Assembly: GCA_010356995.1 (NCBI GenBank)
Contig: ML996702.1
Coordinates: forward strand, 5,552 to 69,551
Source of the DNA: Trichodelitschia bisporula
Taxonomy: Eukaryota; Ascomycota; Dothideomycetes; Phaeotrichales; Phaeotrichaceae
Direction of reading: 5' to 3'
DNA: 64,000 bases
Numbering within the stretch: position 1 is the first letter of the stretch; every line of letters starts with the position of its first letter. The notes under the pieces were generated by a model. It did no database searches. It was not told the origin of the DNA and saw nothing but the letters and a program-made list of their open reading frames with translations. Position numbers and translations under genes: made by a program. Below, piece by piece: positions 10,737 to 21,833 of this stretch.

Positions 10737-12120
10737 GTTACCTGAATGCCTACTGGAAGTACATGGCTTTCATTTGATGCAATCGGATACTGTCGCCGTA
10801 ACGTTATGCTCCTGGCTTCAAATTGTACATCTTTAGGGCCTTTCACCTTATTCTATCTGCCGTCCTCAACCTATCCAACCCTAGTGGTGCTGCTGATCAT
10901 GCGTGACTACTTATGGCTAGGTGACTCGTGCTCTTCTTGTTGTTCGGCCGTGGTTGACTCTGTGAACCCCCCTTGAATCCGCTTCCCGTAGCAGTCCTAA
11001 CCTCAGTCCCACGCCAACACAATGCTCGCCCAAGGCTTCAGCCCATAGAAGAGCTATAGATAATACACATGGAAAGAGGCCATCTCGAGCGGTCTATTAA
11101 CTTCACTAGGGCTTGTGAATTATGGCTTCCTTGTTTCGCCCACCGTCGCCTTACTTACCCATTTGAAGGGCTACCAAGCTGGAGCAGCTAGACTATTACT
11201 GCAGATACGGTATTGCCCTTTATGGCCGACTACCGCCTTTTCCTGAGCAGCAATCGTACAAGAAGAGGGCAAAACGTCTTATCTCGTTAAGGCGTTTCGG
11301 CGAACATAATATCACCTCAATCAACCATCCTAATGTATCTACATCGCGACTTTAAGTGGGCAGTTGGCAGTCGGCATGCTGATGGGGTCTGGCCCGGATA
11401 AGGTTACGGAGATGGGCATCTAGGTTTTTTGGTGGTATGCCCCTAAAACAGCCCATACCGGTATAGCTGCTTCTAAAACTAGGCTGAATCGCATTTACGA
11501 AGAATAATACATCCGCAACAGCTCTATTTACATATATGTAATAATCCTATGCGTGATGCGGCTGCAATACGCTACCTAGGTAACAATTATATGGCTAGAT
11601 TATTGTTCGCCATAGATAGACTAGGAAAGTATGGGCTATTCTGTATCGAGTAAGGGACACTATTCCACCCATCTTCTAACAACTAAAATATATCATTCAA
11701 GCATATCCGCCTAACGAGCGAATCAGATGTCGAGACTGCTCTTGTACGTTCATGCGCTGGCTGTCCTCTAGGTGTTCTTCACACTAGCCCCAACTGAAGA
11801 TTATGGTTTAATGATAATTGCTCCGATGCCTATATAACGCCAAATAAGGTGTCAAAATATGAGCTTCTCTATACACTCTTAGCCTGTTTTTATCTTCACT
11901 TACTAACATCGCATGAATGTTTCGTAAGTTGAAATTATGCTCGATCATACCTTTTCTTAGGCTTCGGCCGGAACCCTAGCCAATACCATTGCCGGAGCCT
12001 CTGCCAGGGAAGGGGTAGCCTTTAGCCTACTTACGCTAATGACCCGTTAACTTCTTAAAAGTAAAACATTAAGACGCTGTAGAATGCGTACGGAACGGGA
12101 TTATCTCTTCAATTGCTTGC
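10737..12120. other. AT-rich degenerate DNA
   Basis: Many TA steps, no ORF of useful length and no recognisable gene. It looks like RIP-decayed repeat DNA. Confidence 0.5.
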
Positions 12121-12390
12121 TTCCACGCCTGCGTCCTCGCTTACGTGCTTGTCGGCGTCCTCGCTAGCGTCCACCGGAATGGCCGACCAGGTAGGGAGCA
12201 AGGATTTATTACAAAAACTAAGGATTTGTTAAAAAAAGAGCCGAGTATTTGTAACAAAATCCAAGGATTTGTTATAAAAACCAAGGATTTTTTACATGAG
12301 AAAGATTCTGGCTCTCTAATTGGGGCGTCGGTATTTGAGTGCGCCTGCGAAGACGCCAGTGTGGACGCAAGCGAAGACGCCAGCTATAGA
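12121..12390. mobile_element. Small element with GCGTCCTCGC-type inverted ends and a core tandem repeat
   Basis: The left end carries GCGTCCTCGCT twice (about 12130 and 12158). The right end carries its complement, GCGAAGACGCCAG, twice (about 12346 and 12371). The core, about 12203-12297, is five imperfect copies of a 20-21 bp unit of the form AAGGATTTGTTACAAAAACC. A decayed relative lies at 17358-17530. No coding capacity is seen. Confidence 0.55.
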
Positions 12391-13639
12391 AGAGATAGGT
12401 GCGGTAGATTGTTTAGTATTTGCTAGATATCCCCAAAGACCACCGACAATGACCGAGTACGGTATGCCTCTCGTCAAGTGCTGCTAAATCAAAAACGAAC
12501 GTGGAGTGTCTTAGTTCCTTAGGGCGATTTTAGCGCAAACCCTTTTGAAATCTCGGAGCCCCATTGGCTGCTACCGGGGTTATATATGGCCGGTGCGGAT
12601 AGCAGCATTTGGTGATATATATTAAATATTTCCTAACTTTATCCACTCGCTTCCCTAACGCGATCATCTGCTTCTTCAAACTATAGCCCCCGCCCCCGGC
12701 GACTAAATTACAGTTCCTCCCGCTAAAAATGCTATCTTGTGCATTCTCACCACCCAGCGTCCCTCTATCAAGGTTATTGTTACTGTCACCAAATTTGCAA
12801 TTCATGTCATTTTGCTTATCGTAATTAAGTTAGTATTATCAGTCTCTTCAGTACGTAAATCTGAGGAGGTCCACAAGCTTCCACCCTTACCAAATTAATC
12901 TCGGGCCGTACTACGACACTATTAAGAGAGCCTTCGTGCTCTATCCCCGGCCTACCTAGCCCCTTGTTGTATCAGTCCTCAGAACGATAGCACCTACGGT
13001 TCTTTTAAACCAGGGTTTTTTATTTTAAGGCTGTATAGAAAGTCCTGAGGTCCGTCGCTCCTAGGGCTCGACAGACTAGGCCTTGCGAGATAGTCTAGTA
13101 CCGCTTAAGGCTTTGTACGGAAAAAGCTGATCAGCTCTGGCAAAAACAAGAATACGAGCTTAGTAACTATCTCGTGTGATTTTACCAGGACATTGGCATA
13201 TGCGATCTTACATATACGGGAAGAGCAGCGCGGTTCTACGGACGGCTATCCCTTACATGGATGGGTTCAGGCTGGTGCTCACGCTGATTAGCCTACCAAT
13301 TAGAGAGCATTACTGCCCATAGAAAACATTTACCAGCAAGTCTTGCTCACTACATAGTCCGCCAATCGGCGTAAACTTCAGCCTGAACCCTAGCCTGAGG
13401 CCCATTTTATATCCCACCTTGGAGTACAGCCGTTTAAGGGATAGGGCAGGCAAATTCTGTATGGGAGCATTTTGGCCTAAGCGAATCTACCACATGCGCT
13501 CTTCCATATATACTCATAATGGCTAATACCACTGACTCGTAAAGTCATACTTAGACAAGATATTCTCAACCACGCCATGCGAGTTAGATGCATTAAGATA
13601 AATTTGCAACTGAGGAATTGCCGGAACGAGTCAGGCATT
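12391..13639. other. AT-rich degenerate DNA
   Basis: No gene or RNA recognised. The composition and lack of ORFs match the decayed DNA on either side. Confidence 0.45.
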
Positions 13640-13870
13640 TATTTTGTTCTTTTGTGCTTTTCGTCTTGAGTACCAAAGTAATGCGAACCCAAATTGGGAG
13701 CGTAAAGGCTTTGTAAGGCATTTGGCTTTTATATCTGTTGCACTGAGTACCCAGCCAAACCACTCTGAAGTTAGGTATTCAATAGAAATGCACGTCTGGC
13801 GAGCTCGTGTAATTTGATAGCATATTTGATTTCTAAGGGAACTACGACGAAGTACGGCTAACTTCAAGTT
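13640..13870 (-). mobile_element. Ty1/copia RNase H relic
   Basis: A minus-strand reading gives LRNQICYQITRARQTCISIEY and, further on, AKCLTKPLRSQFGFAL. Known copia RNase H ends have a NP...H.R.KHIDI.YH block followed by ADI.TKPL....F. The spacing and the TKPL match are good, but many residues have changed. This is inferred to be a decayed fragment; no matching integrase or reverse transcriptase was found next to it. Confidence 0.45.
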
Positions 13871-16389
13871 GGAGCTGACCCCTTTTTTGCGAGTAACTGT
13901 TTGCGACGCACACGCTGAACCTAACTAAGCAAAAAATATTGAATACTCCACCTACCAAGACGTCAGTTACATAAGTTAAGATCCAGCCAATTAGGGGATT
14001 GCTGTATACTCCATTCAATTTCTACAGGAAGATAACAATTTTTCCTACGGGCACATTAAGCCAAACCAAATTTCAAACAACTCCCCTCCATACGGCAGAT
14101 CTAATGGGGTATATCATATCAGACCTCTGATATGTGGGAGCGTCACGAGGCAATAAGGGACAATGATGGGGGAACTGTCTGAGAGAGAGATGTGGTTGCG
14201 GAGTTAAGGAGGCAAGCTATATACGTGGAGGAGGGTTTTGTGGTGAATGCTAAGACCCTGATAATGCTAACTAATAATTTGTCTTCTCAATTTAGCTGTC
14301 CAATAGGTACCATGCGTCACGAATTACAGTTTAGCCCCAGCTGTCCCCTTTCGTACTTCATGCCGTCGTCTGTTGAGGGCTCTTAAATGGTTTTTGCAAG
14401 AGTTTTTAACATGAAAAAATGCAGCTCTTCTACGAGCCTACGGTATCCCGCCATACTGAGTAGCAAATCTCGTTTGACAGTTACTTAATTGAGACTCCAA
14501 GCCTTATTAGAGCCGCGGATAAAGTTTACCAGGCTTCGTCCCCCCCAGAGTAATCCCTGTTGGGAACCATTGGGCATAGCCCAGAACCTGAGGCGTAAAG
14601 TCTGGATACATTTCCAAAAAGTTAGGAAATCAGCGGAAGAAACAACTTACAAAACTATGAGAATTTGAATCCACCCGGTGTATGCTGTAGTAAATATCCA
14701 CGCTAGATCAAACCAATTTCCAAGCTTTCATAGGGATATATCGAACAGCATCAAGCGTTACACCTTTTTTTTTCGAGAATTTGAGATCATATTTATTGAA
14801 AATCGATTCAGCACACTCGCGCGGTATGGCTCGGCTTCACGATACTGTATCAATATATGTAGATGATGCCTCGGCACCATCCGGCTAGGGGGAGCAGCCG
14901 GAATTTCAAATGAGGTGGGAAGCCGTTTATCTCAGGAGCTTGTAGGATATCATGACGGTTCACTTGGTCTTGCTTGCAGTTGTCACCGGACGAATCCCTT
15001 TTCTACATTTACCCTAGCTGCCAAAAACAAACCACGCTAGCTGGTATGGTTTTTAAGGCGCCTGGCATTTCTCAGCACTACGTCGACCAATCAAATGAGC
15101 CCGAAAGCTGTTAGCATTTGATACGTCCTAATAGTGGTGAATTTTGGGCGGCTGCACTTTCTAACTGGATAAATGCTAGATGCACTGGCTGGACGGGTCT
15201 TGCGTGGGTACAGAGATGCTGCGGCACTAGACTTACGCGAGTCTATTGTCATGGATCTAAGCCTAAAGGAGTAGAGATGGTAGGAGGTGGTGGGGCCGGG
15301 CACAAGTTCCCACCCATGGGCGGGAACTGCGGAAAGCTTGGCACCTCGCTAAGCAAGCCCCCTGTTAGGGCGATGCAAGTGACAATAACTTTGATGTATT
15401 CAATCTTTGACTAAAGTTTGAGTACAGGACAAGAGACGGAAAACGAAATCAAAATTATGAGTGGTCGAGTATAAATACCCTCCATATGACTCATGTTGTA
15501 CATGAGTCAGAGAAACAAATGGAAACAAATGGAAATACTTCGAAGAGGCTTACTAATCCAACAGAACATTCTAGAATCAGATTGAACGGCATCGAATGCC
15601 AATTGTCCATCGTATACCGTGACACCCCAGATATATTCACCTCTCCTTGACTACCCACTTTCTTCCCCGTGCAATCAATGCTTGTTAAACCCACACTCTG
15701 GTCACAGCGATTGCCAGGGACCCCTGACACATACAGATACAAACTTAAGTCGAGCATGTGGCGCAGTGTTGAATCTAGCCCCGGCTAAAGTTTGATAATG
15801 ATCGGAGTTGTGGTGCTAGAGGGAGACTAGGGTAGTCGATAAAAAGTCGAATTGAGGTCTATTCATACATGGCACTTTTGAATTTTGAGCTCTAATCAGA
15901 TATTATACGCTAGGGCTATAGGAACGTAATTACCATTGTTTAGAAGCCCTTAAAAAGCTCCGCGTGAAATTTGTGGTAGCTAAGGGCTTCAAATTGCGGT
16001 TGATTTAGAGCTGATTATTGAAGTTTTGGTGAAGGGCTTAAATTGGGTCCATTCTTATAAGATTAGCTGAAGACTGCTGCCGCGATGGGGCTCCCGCCCT
16101 TGCCAATATTTTGACTGGCCAGCGCTTGCAGGGGTCCGAGGCACTGAGATAAGTTGCGGAGTGCTTTAATAACGTCTTCGTAAACGTTCACTCCGTCTTG
16201 CATGCTGCTAGCATTTAAATAGAAAGAATGCCATTTCACCGTATATGCGACGCTAACGGGGGCGGTGGGGGAATATGAAGCTATCCAGTAGGGAACCTTT
16301 CCACATATACCCTTGAGACCTTGGACATACCTATTATGCAACCTCTCTGTCTGCCAATGAGTTACACATTTCTTTAAAGTATTTCGGGC
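13871..16389. other. AT-rich degenerate DNA
   Basis: No convincing gene. Short ORFs such as 15118-15414 have no recognisable domain. This is probably decayed transposon sequence around the copia fragment. Confidence 0.45.
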
Positions 16390-16623
16390 TGTCACGGTGC
16401 CAGCGAAGAGCTGTGCAAAAACCATAGATTGCTTCGAGACGATGATAAAGAGTTGGAGAAGTAATCTACAGGGATGGGTGTGCAAAAGCATAACCGCAGT
16501 GTGGGAGCTCGGCGCCAGTCACATGACTGCACTAGTCCCCATACGTCACCTCGGTACTGTGCTGCCACCCGGACCACATCATGGCCTGAGGCATCACACC
16601 GTGTACGGCCAGAACCATGACAC
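16390..16623. repeat. Dispersed repeat, copy 2 of 2 (partner 4892-5128)
   Basis: Same orientation as the first copy. The differences run in both directions (for example GCGCTAG against GCACTAG, and GTATAGCC against GTACGGCC), so each copy seems to have gathered its own transitions. Flanking sequence on both sides is unrelated, which sets the repeat limits. Confidence 0.7.
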
Positions 16624-16865
16624 GGGCTAATGAAAGTTCCTCGTTCCATATAAGTCTTGTGCCTTTCTTTTCTCACAGATTGCGCTCAGAGGGGTGTTGA
16701 AAGATTTAAATTAATGAGACGACGCGATAGATATAAAGTTTGAATTCATTCGATTACATTTAGTAAGCGCCTCATGTGTTGAAGTTCTATGTTTGAATTT
16801 GATGGAGTACGGGCGTCAAGACTCTATAGCTGATGCTAAGCCTTACCCAACACGGTATCCCTTTT

Positions 16866-17014
16866 ACGGCTGGGGTCCAAGCTGGGCGCTAAATGAGTCC
16901 CAAGCGGACCAATTAAAGGGTAGGGGTTTCTTCCTGAATAGTTTCTGCAAGAACTTTGCTCGTTGCTTGGCCCGCTTGGGATTCATTCGGACCCCAACTT
17001 GGTCCTCAGCCGTG
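16866..17014. mobile_element. About 150-bp inverted-repeat element
   Basis: The left arm, from ACGGCTGGGGTCCAAG to CCCAAGCGGACCAA (about 16866-16912), is mirrored by TTGGCCCGCTTGGG to CTCAGCCGT (about 16967-17014). The arms are nearly 50 bp and about 80 percent alike, around a 54-bp centre. No coding meaning is seen; an ORF runs through it only because the arms lack stops. A MITE is the simplest reading. Confidence 0.55.
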
Positions 17015-17357
17015 GAAGGGGTAGCCAACGTCTGGTCTCCCCGCGCCCTGCCGCAGCCAAAAACTTCAACACGCGATGCATCCACTAAAAGCTGATTAAA
17101 AGAATAATACTGATGTCAGGTAGTTTTTTCTGTTAGGGCGTATCTTTGGCCTGGGTTTTGGCGCAGTCACGTAGTTCAATTGTTCTCGGAAATATTAAAA
17201 CGCGGGGCTCCTGATTAAGGGACTAGGACTGTGGGGCCCGTCCCTTATTAATTTTAACACTAAATTTAGGACGCGATGCACGCACGAAAGGGTAATCAAA
17301 AGGGCGTTCTAGATGCTGTCGCATCGCCTGATCAATGCGCATTTTTCAAGTCTGCTA

Positions 17358-17530
17358 TCCTTAGTACAGCGGACGTCCTTTCTGGTATCCCTATTTGCGT
17401 TCTCGCTGGCGTACGCGTAAATGGCAGATCAGTCGGAGAGCAGGTCTTCCCTTACAGAACGGTGATGCGAAAACGACTTTACTCTCTGATTAGTCCACTA
17501 GTGTTGAGGACGCCAGCACGAACACAAATA
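17358..17530. mobile_element. Decayed relative of the element at 12121-12390
   Basis: The left part (GCGTTCTCGCTGGCGT followed by AATGGC and GATCAG) aligns with about 12158-12200 at roughly 70 percent. The right end, GAGGACGCCAGCACGAAC, is the inverted form of the left end. The AAGGATTTG core repeat is missing here. Confidence 0.45.
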
Positions 17531-18769
17531 ATGAGTAACTTAGCGAACTGAGTATTTGACACTTTACTTGCGCCAAGATGCAGTTCCTATCCAGTAAAAG
17601 GTGATTTGACTGCAAAGTCCGTGTGGGTATGGGGGGTGTCAGGAGCTAGTAATTTGGTGGGTGTAAGTGACGTACCGCAAAGATTTCGACATCTAATTGG
17701 CTAACTGGGAGTTGTACAACAGGTGCGTATTCTAGGTCTTGGATCGATGGGTAGAGTCATTCCTTCCACTATTCTGAAGCGTACAGACAGCTGCATGTGA
17801 CATCATTGAGACGCGCTCCAAAATTCCTTTGCCTTCTTACACAATCGTATCCTCTTAAAATGCTCCAATAGTGGACCTGGTGAGATGGACCTTGAACGGA
17901 ATGTTTCAAAAGTTTAACGCATGTATAAGACATGTTGCTGAGAAAATACGATGGGTCTACATACAGGGACAAAATAGATGGGGATGAGATATAATCGAGT
18001 AGGATATGAAGTTCGCAAGTCGGAGTGTGAGACTCAGGAGTCGAAACTTCAATAGCATATCAAATCGCGGAAGTGTACTACATGCGATGTTGGTGAAGCA
18101 TGTAAGTGTTACAGATCAAAGTGTGCATTGTTCAGTTCCATACAGCTACAGGTCGTACCATCAGCCAGTGAAGGACATGGCTGTGGAGAAGGCTATAAAC
18201 AACAATAATGGCGCGGAATTTGGCGCCAAAGGCGCGAGCTTGCTGACGTTTAACAAGCCAATGCAGGACGCGGCCTTTTTTCTAGGCTCTCGCCGGCCAT
18301 AATACTGATTAGGGTACATGCTGGCACTGCCCCCCCTTTAGCTTTACATGAGCCAAGCGAAGTGCGAAAGCAACTTCGAACTATCAGACCAATTATCGCA
18401 GCATATGCAGTCATGCACCTTTCGTGATAACGTTTTCGTCAATATTATCATCGTTTCGGACGCTGCCAAAGTCAGCGTATATGGAGCATCATCTCTATGA
18501 ACGAATGCGACACTAGCTGTGGCGTTTGACGACATTGAAAAAGCGTTGTGCAACTTTGGATAACAGGAACCTATTGAGATTCCTGACGATGTGGCGCGGG
18601 CTCATCATAGACGGGATAAAGAAGATGTACCCTAGCTAGTGCGATTTCTACCATCCCAACGCGTACCCCAGCTTGTGAGGGAATAATAGCTGGAGAGGCG
18701 GATGAGTTCTCTGCTACACATGGAAAGAAAAGGGCGAGAGGCGAAGGCAACAGTCGAGTAAAGACGCGA
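17531..18769. other. AT-rich degenerate DNA
   Basis: No gene, RNA or repeat was recognised. Confidence 0.4.
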
Positions 18770-18987
18770 TCTCTTGTACGGCCCAGGTACTGGCCCAGGT
18801 ACATGCCCCGATACTCATCGCCAATTTTCCGCTATCATAGACGAATCAAAGAGCTAGAATCTAGTTCTGGAACGATTTCTCCATTTCTGTAACAAACCCT
18901 AGCTCTCTAACTGGTCCAGGATAGCGGGAAAGTAGGGGACGGGTACCTGGGCGTGTACCTGGGCCAGTTCCCGGGCCGTACGTGGGA
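18770..18987. mobile_element. Foldback MITE, copy 2 of 2 (partner 5346-5540)
   Basis: The left end CTTGTACGGCCCAGGTAC and right end GGGCCGTACGTGGGA are inverted copies. The arms repeat CCCAGGTAC-type blocks. The centre holds CTGTAACAAACCCTAGCTCT, the same core as copy 1. It is slightly longer than copy 1. Confidence 0.7.
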
Positions 18988-20250
18988 TAATAGAAACACT
19001 GGAAGGGTGCCTATTATGCCCCTCGTTAAAATCGAGAAGAATTCTAAGAGTTTCATGGTCTCGTGAATGCAGTGATAAAAGACTATAAGATGGCAGTATG
19101 CCGCGCAAACTATTTGGCAAGCCGCTTTAATTTTTTATTGGCTTGCTGCCGAGCCATACATTCTTCGCCTTGCGATCCAGACATTTACGTTGCAGGTTGA
19201 GCCCTCGTTTCCTCGGCAATGAATTGGCACCACTATCCTTTTGGCGGCAGGAGACAGCGCATAGTTCTTAGCGTTATGATATTCCAGACATTGTCCATAT
19301 TTCCAAGCTCCTTCGCACCCCGATATCACCCGGTTGTGACTCCGGGGCCTACTGTTTATGAGCTGGTTGCGGCGTGACGGCAACGCGGCTCCTATGGGAA
19401 GAGAACGGTTTTAATGTGATCTCAGTATGCTCGCGCTATGGTTTTCGACCCGTTTCTCGAACAGACCGAACTGGGCCCCAATGCAGTTGCGGCACGGGTT
19501 TCCGACGGTTCCCGCACGGTTGCGATGTGACCACACCATTGTTACAGGGCGGTTATTACGGCTCCCGGGCGGCTGACGCACTGCTTAATTGAACGAGGGA
19601 GAGATGAGATATAATATGTTGTCATGAGAGGAAGCGAGAGGAAGCCCCGTGACATATCGCCTAGGCATGGTGCTTCTAGCCTTTGCCCCTCGGGGGATTC
19701 TCGCTGATGCCGAGTGGTACTGAGCAGGCTTCCGTGCTCACAGCCATTACGGATGATGCCGTTGATGCAAACAGCGCATACGCTTGCCCTCAAGCTTAGC
19801 CACACCTTTTTATCCGAGCACTATGGTTATGTGCACTGTTGTAACGGTCCTAGGAATAACATCCTGGACTACCGACCGGACATCTGGGTCCTTTACAAGC
19901 TGCGGGAAGCTGCGGAGCTTTACACTGAGCCCAAAGTGGTCGCCCCCGCACTCGCCCTGACCCATTTCCCTACGAATTGCGTCGTATAGCACTCAGATAC
20001 ATACTCAATGCCGGCCGATCATCCGCACGACCCGGCTCTGGCCCAGGATCCGATCCATCATATCTATTTGACTTCCGCAGGCAAGTGCTTGTTTACATGT
20101 CAGGCCACCCCCGGTTGCTGACCAACGCAACGACAGTACCCAAATGCGGCAGGGCGCAGCATAAACAGATGGAAGGATACGGAGTAGATGAATCAACGTC
20201 TTCACGGGAGTAGCGGATACGATATTAGAATTAAACAACTCGCGCTAGAA
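18988..20250. other. Intergenic region left of the UstY gene
   Basis: GC content recovers here. Short ORFs (for example 19714-19989) show no domain. It would carry the 3' UTR of the UstY gene. Confidence 0.4.
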
Positions 20251-21233
20251 CTACGGTATGGACTCGTACACCCTGTCATCGTCCCTTGGGGGCTGCAAGT
20301 AGTCGTGCGGTGGTTCCTCTGGCAGCTGGCGCACCTCTGCCCACGAGCGTACCGCCTCAAAGTCGCGGCACTCATGGCGCGTGTTGAAGTCGACAAACGG
20401 CTCTGGCGCCTTGGGATTCCACCACACCTGGCCGAGGACGCCGACGTCCACGGTGCACATGAGCTGCTGGCGGATGATGTCAAGGCAGTGCGCTGGCAGG
20501 TTAGCTTTGCGAGGAGCTGCGTGGTTATTGTGCACGAGCGGGAGTACTCACTGACGTGAAACTTGACAATGTGCTCCTCGTTTTTGAAGGCGCCTTCGCC
20601 TCGGTCGTGATAGTAGGCGTGGTTAAAGTAGAGGGATTTTCGGAGGAGGTTCTTGTTTCGTTAGCACAGTCATAATCTCAGTGGGAGCTTCATTACCAGG
20701 CAGTGCAGATGATGGAGTCCTTCGACGTTGGCGGGATATCCTCCTCCATACTTGTCCCGTATCTTGACCTGATCCGGTGCCAAGCCTGACTTCAGTGCGA
20801 GGTGGGCGGGGATGGCGACGGCACGGTAGTCAACGCCGAGCGACTCCCACGCCGCATCAACCTTGGGCCCAGCATCCAAGCGGAAGTCGTTCAGCTTCGT
20901 AAAGGAGCCATTGAACTTGACCGTGCTGTAAGAGATGTCGGCGTCTAGTAGAGGAGCTGGCGAGTCAGCGCGGGAAGCGGGGTAAACGCGGGGTTGAGCG
21001 GGTTGGGGGGTGGGGGGGAACACACAGTATCGCGAGGTGAAACTCATACACAACACATCTCGATTGACAAACGCTCTTCCAGCCCAGAGACCGCCAACTA
21101 CGCACGCTAGATGTGAAGCGACAAGGAGTATGCGCTTGCGGGTCTGCGACTTCACCACTACCACGGGCTCATCCGGCAGCAGCGCCTCTGCGTCCTCGGA
21201 CTCAACTTTTCGCGAAGCAAACCACGAAGCCAT
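20251..21233 (-). CDS. UstYa-like (DUF3328) oxidase, probable RiPP-modifying enzyme
   Basis: Three exons: 21233-20697, 20651-20552 and 20492-20251, with introns of 45 and 59 nt (branch GCTAAC in both), give 292 residues. A cytosolic N-terminus is followed by one membrane segment at about 35-55 (ILLVASHLACVVGGLW). Both family HXXHC motifs are present: HHLHC at 174-178, and HVTHC at 211-215 followed by LDIIRQQLMC. The second motif spans the exon 2/3 junction, which supports the splice model. In ustiloxin, phomopsin and asperipin pathways, UstY proteins carry out oxidative cyclisation of Kex2-processed peptides in the secretory route. Its divergent neighbour at 21834 encodes such a precursor. 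Family call firm; substrate inferred. Confidence 0.9.
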
Positions 21234-21833
21234 GACGGATGGGAGCTGGCGGATGCAGCGCAATGAAGAACAGAACCGACCTTGCGCAAATTTGGGGGCC
21301 GAAATCGTCTTGAGCGACTTTGATGATGGATTGCAGGATTCTGGAGCCGAGACCCAAGGTCTGGACCACGGTGCCACGCCGCTTAGGGCAAGTGGCGGCC
21401 ATCGTTGGTTCAGCTTCGAAGACGTAGAGTGGCTTCCAATATTGAGAGATGCTTTTGCGCGGGGTCAGCTGGCGGCATGGCTGAATTGGGAGGTCTACCG
21501 TCAACGCAGGTGGTGGTCATAAATTCCCCCAAATAGCATTGACCGGGGCGTGCCAACATGTCAAGTCGCCATTTGCGGGGCCAAAGAGCACGACATGCCT
21601 TGTACTCTGGGGTTGATGTTGCGGCACGGCAATTGGTGCGGCGAGCTGGTGGCGTCCCCAGCTGAGGTCCCAGCCTTGCACCTTGCATGATGGCCGGGCG
21701 AGATGGACAGGCGAGATGGAGCGAGCGAGACGAGTTGTTGTGTTGCGGGGTATATAATGGCGGGCGTATCGAGGGACGCATTCACTCACATCCTACACTC
21801 CTCCACCTACATCTCTCACCTCGCATCACTACT
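21234..21833. promoter_or_regulatory. Shared divergent promoter of the UstY and precursor genes
   Basis: A 600-bp gap separates the two start codons. A TATA box, TATATAATGG at 21751-21760, sits about 80 bp upstream of the precursor ATG with a CT-rich leader between (about 21785-21832). No second TATA box was identified for the UstY side. Head-to-head spacing of this kind suits co-expression. Confidence 0.6.

Noticed and set aside
14840-14880. Plus-strand reading IYVDD, like the reverse transcriptase active site
   Set aside because: The surrounding frame has no other RT motif, and the nearby copia-like RNase H fragment is on the opposite strand; probably chance in AT-rich DNA.
16793-17095. 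100-codon ORF over the inverted repeat
   Set aside because: Open only because the palindromic arms lack stops; no domain.
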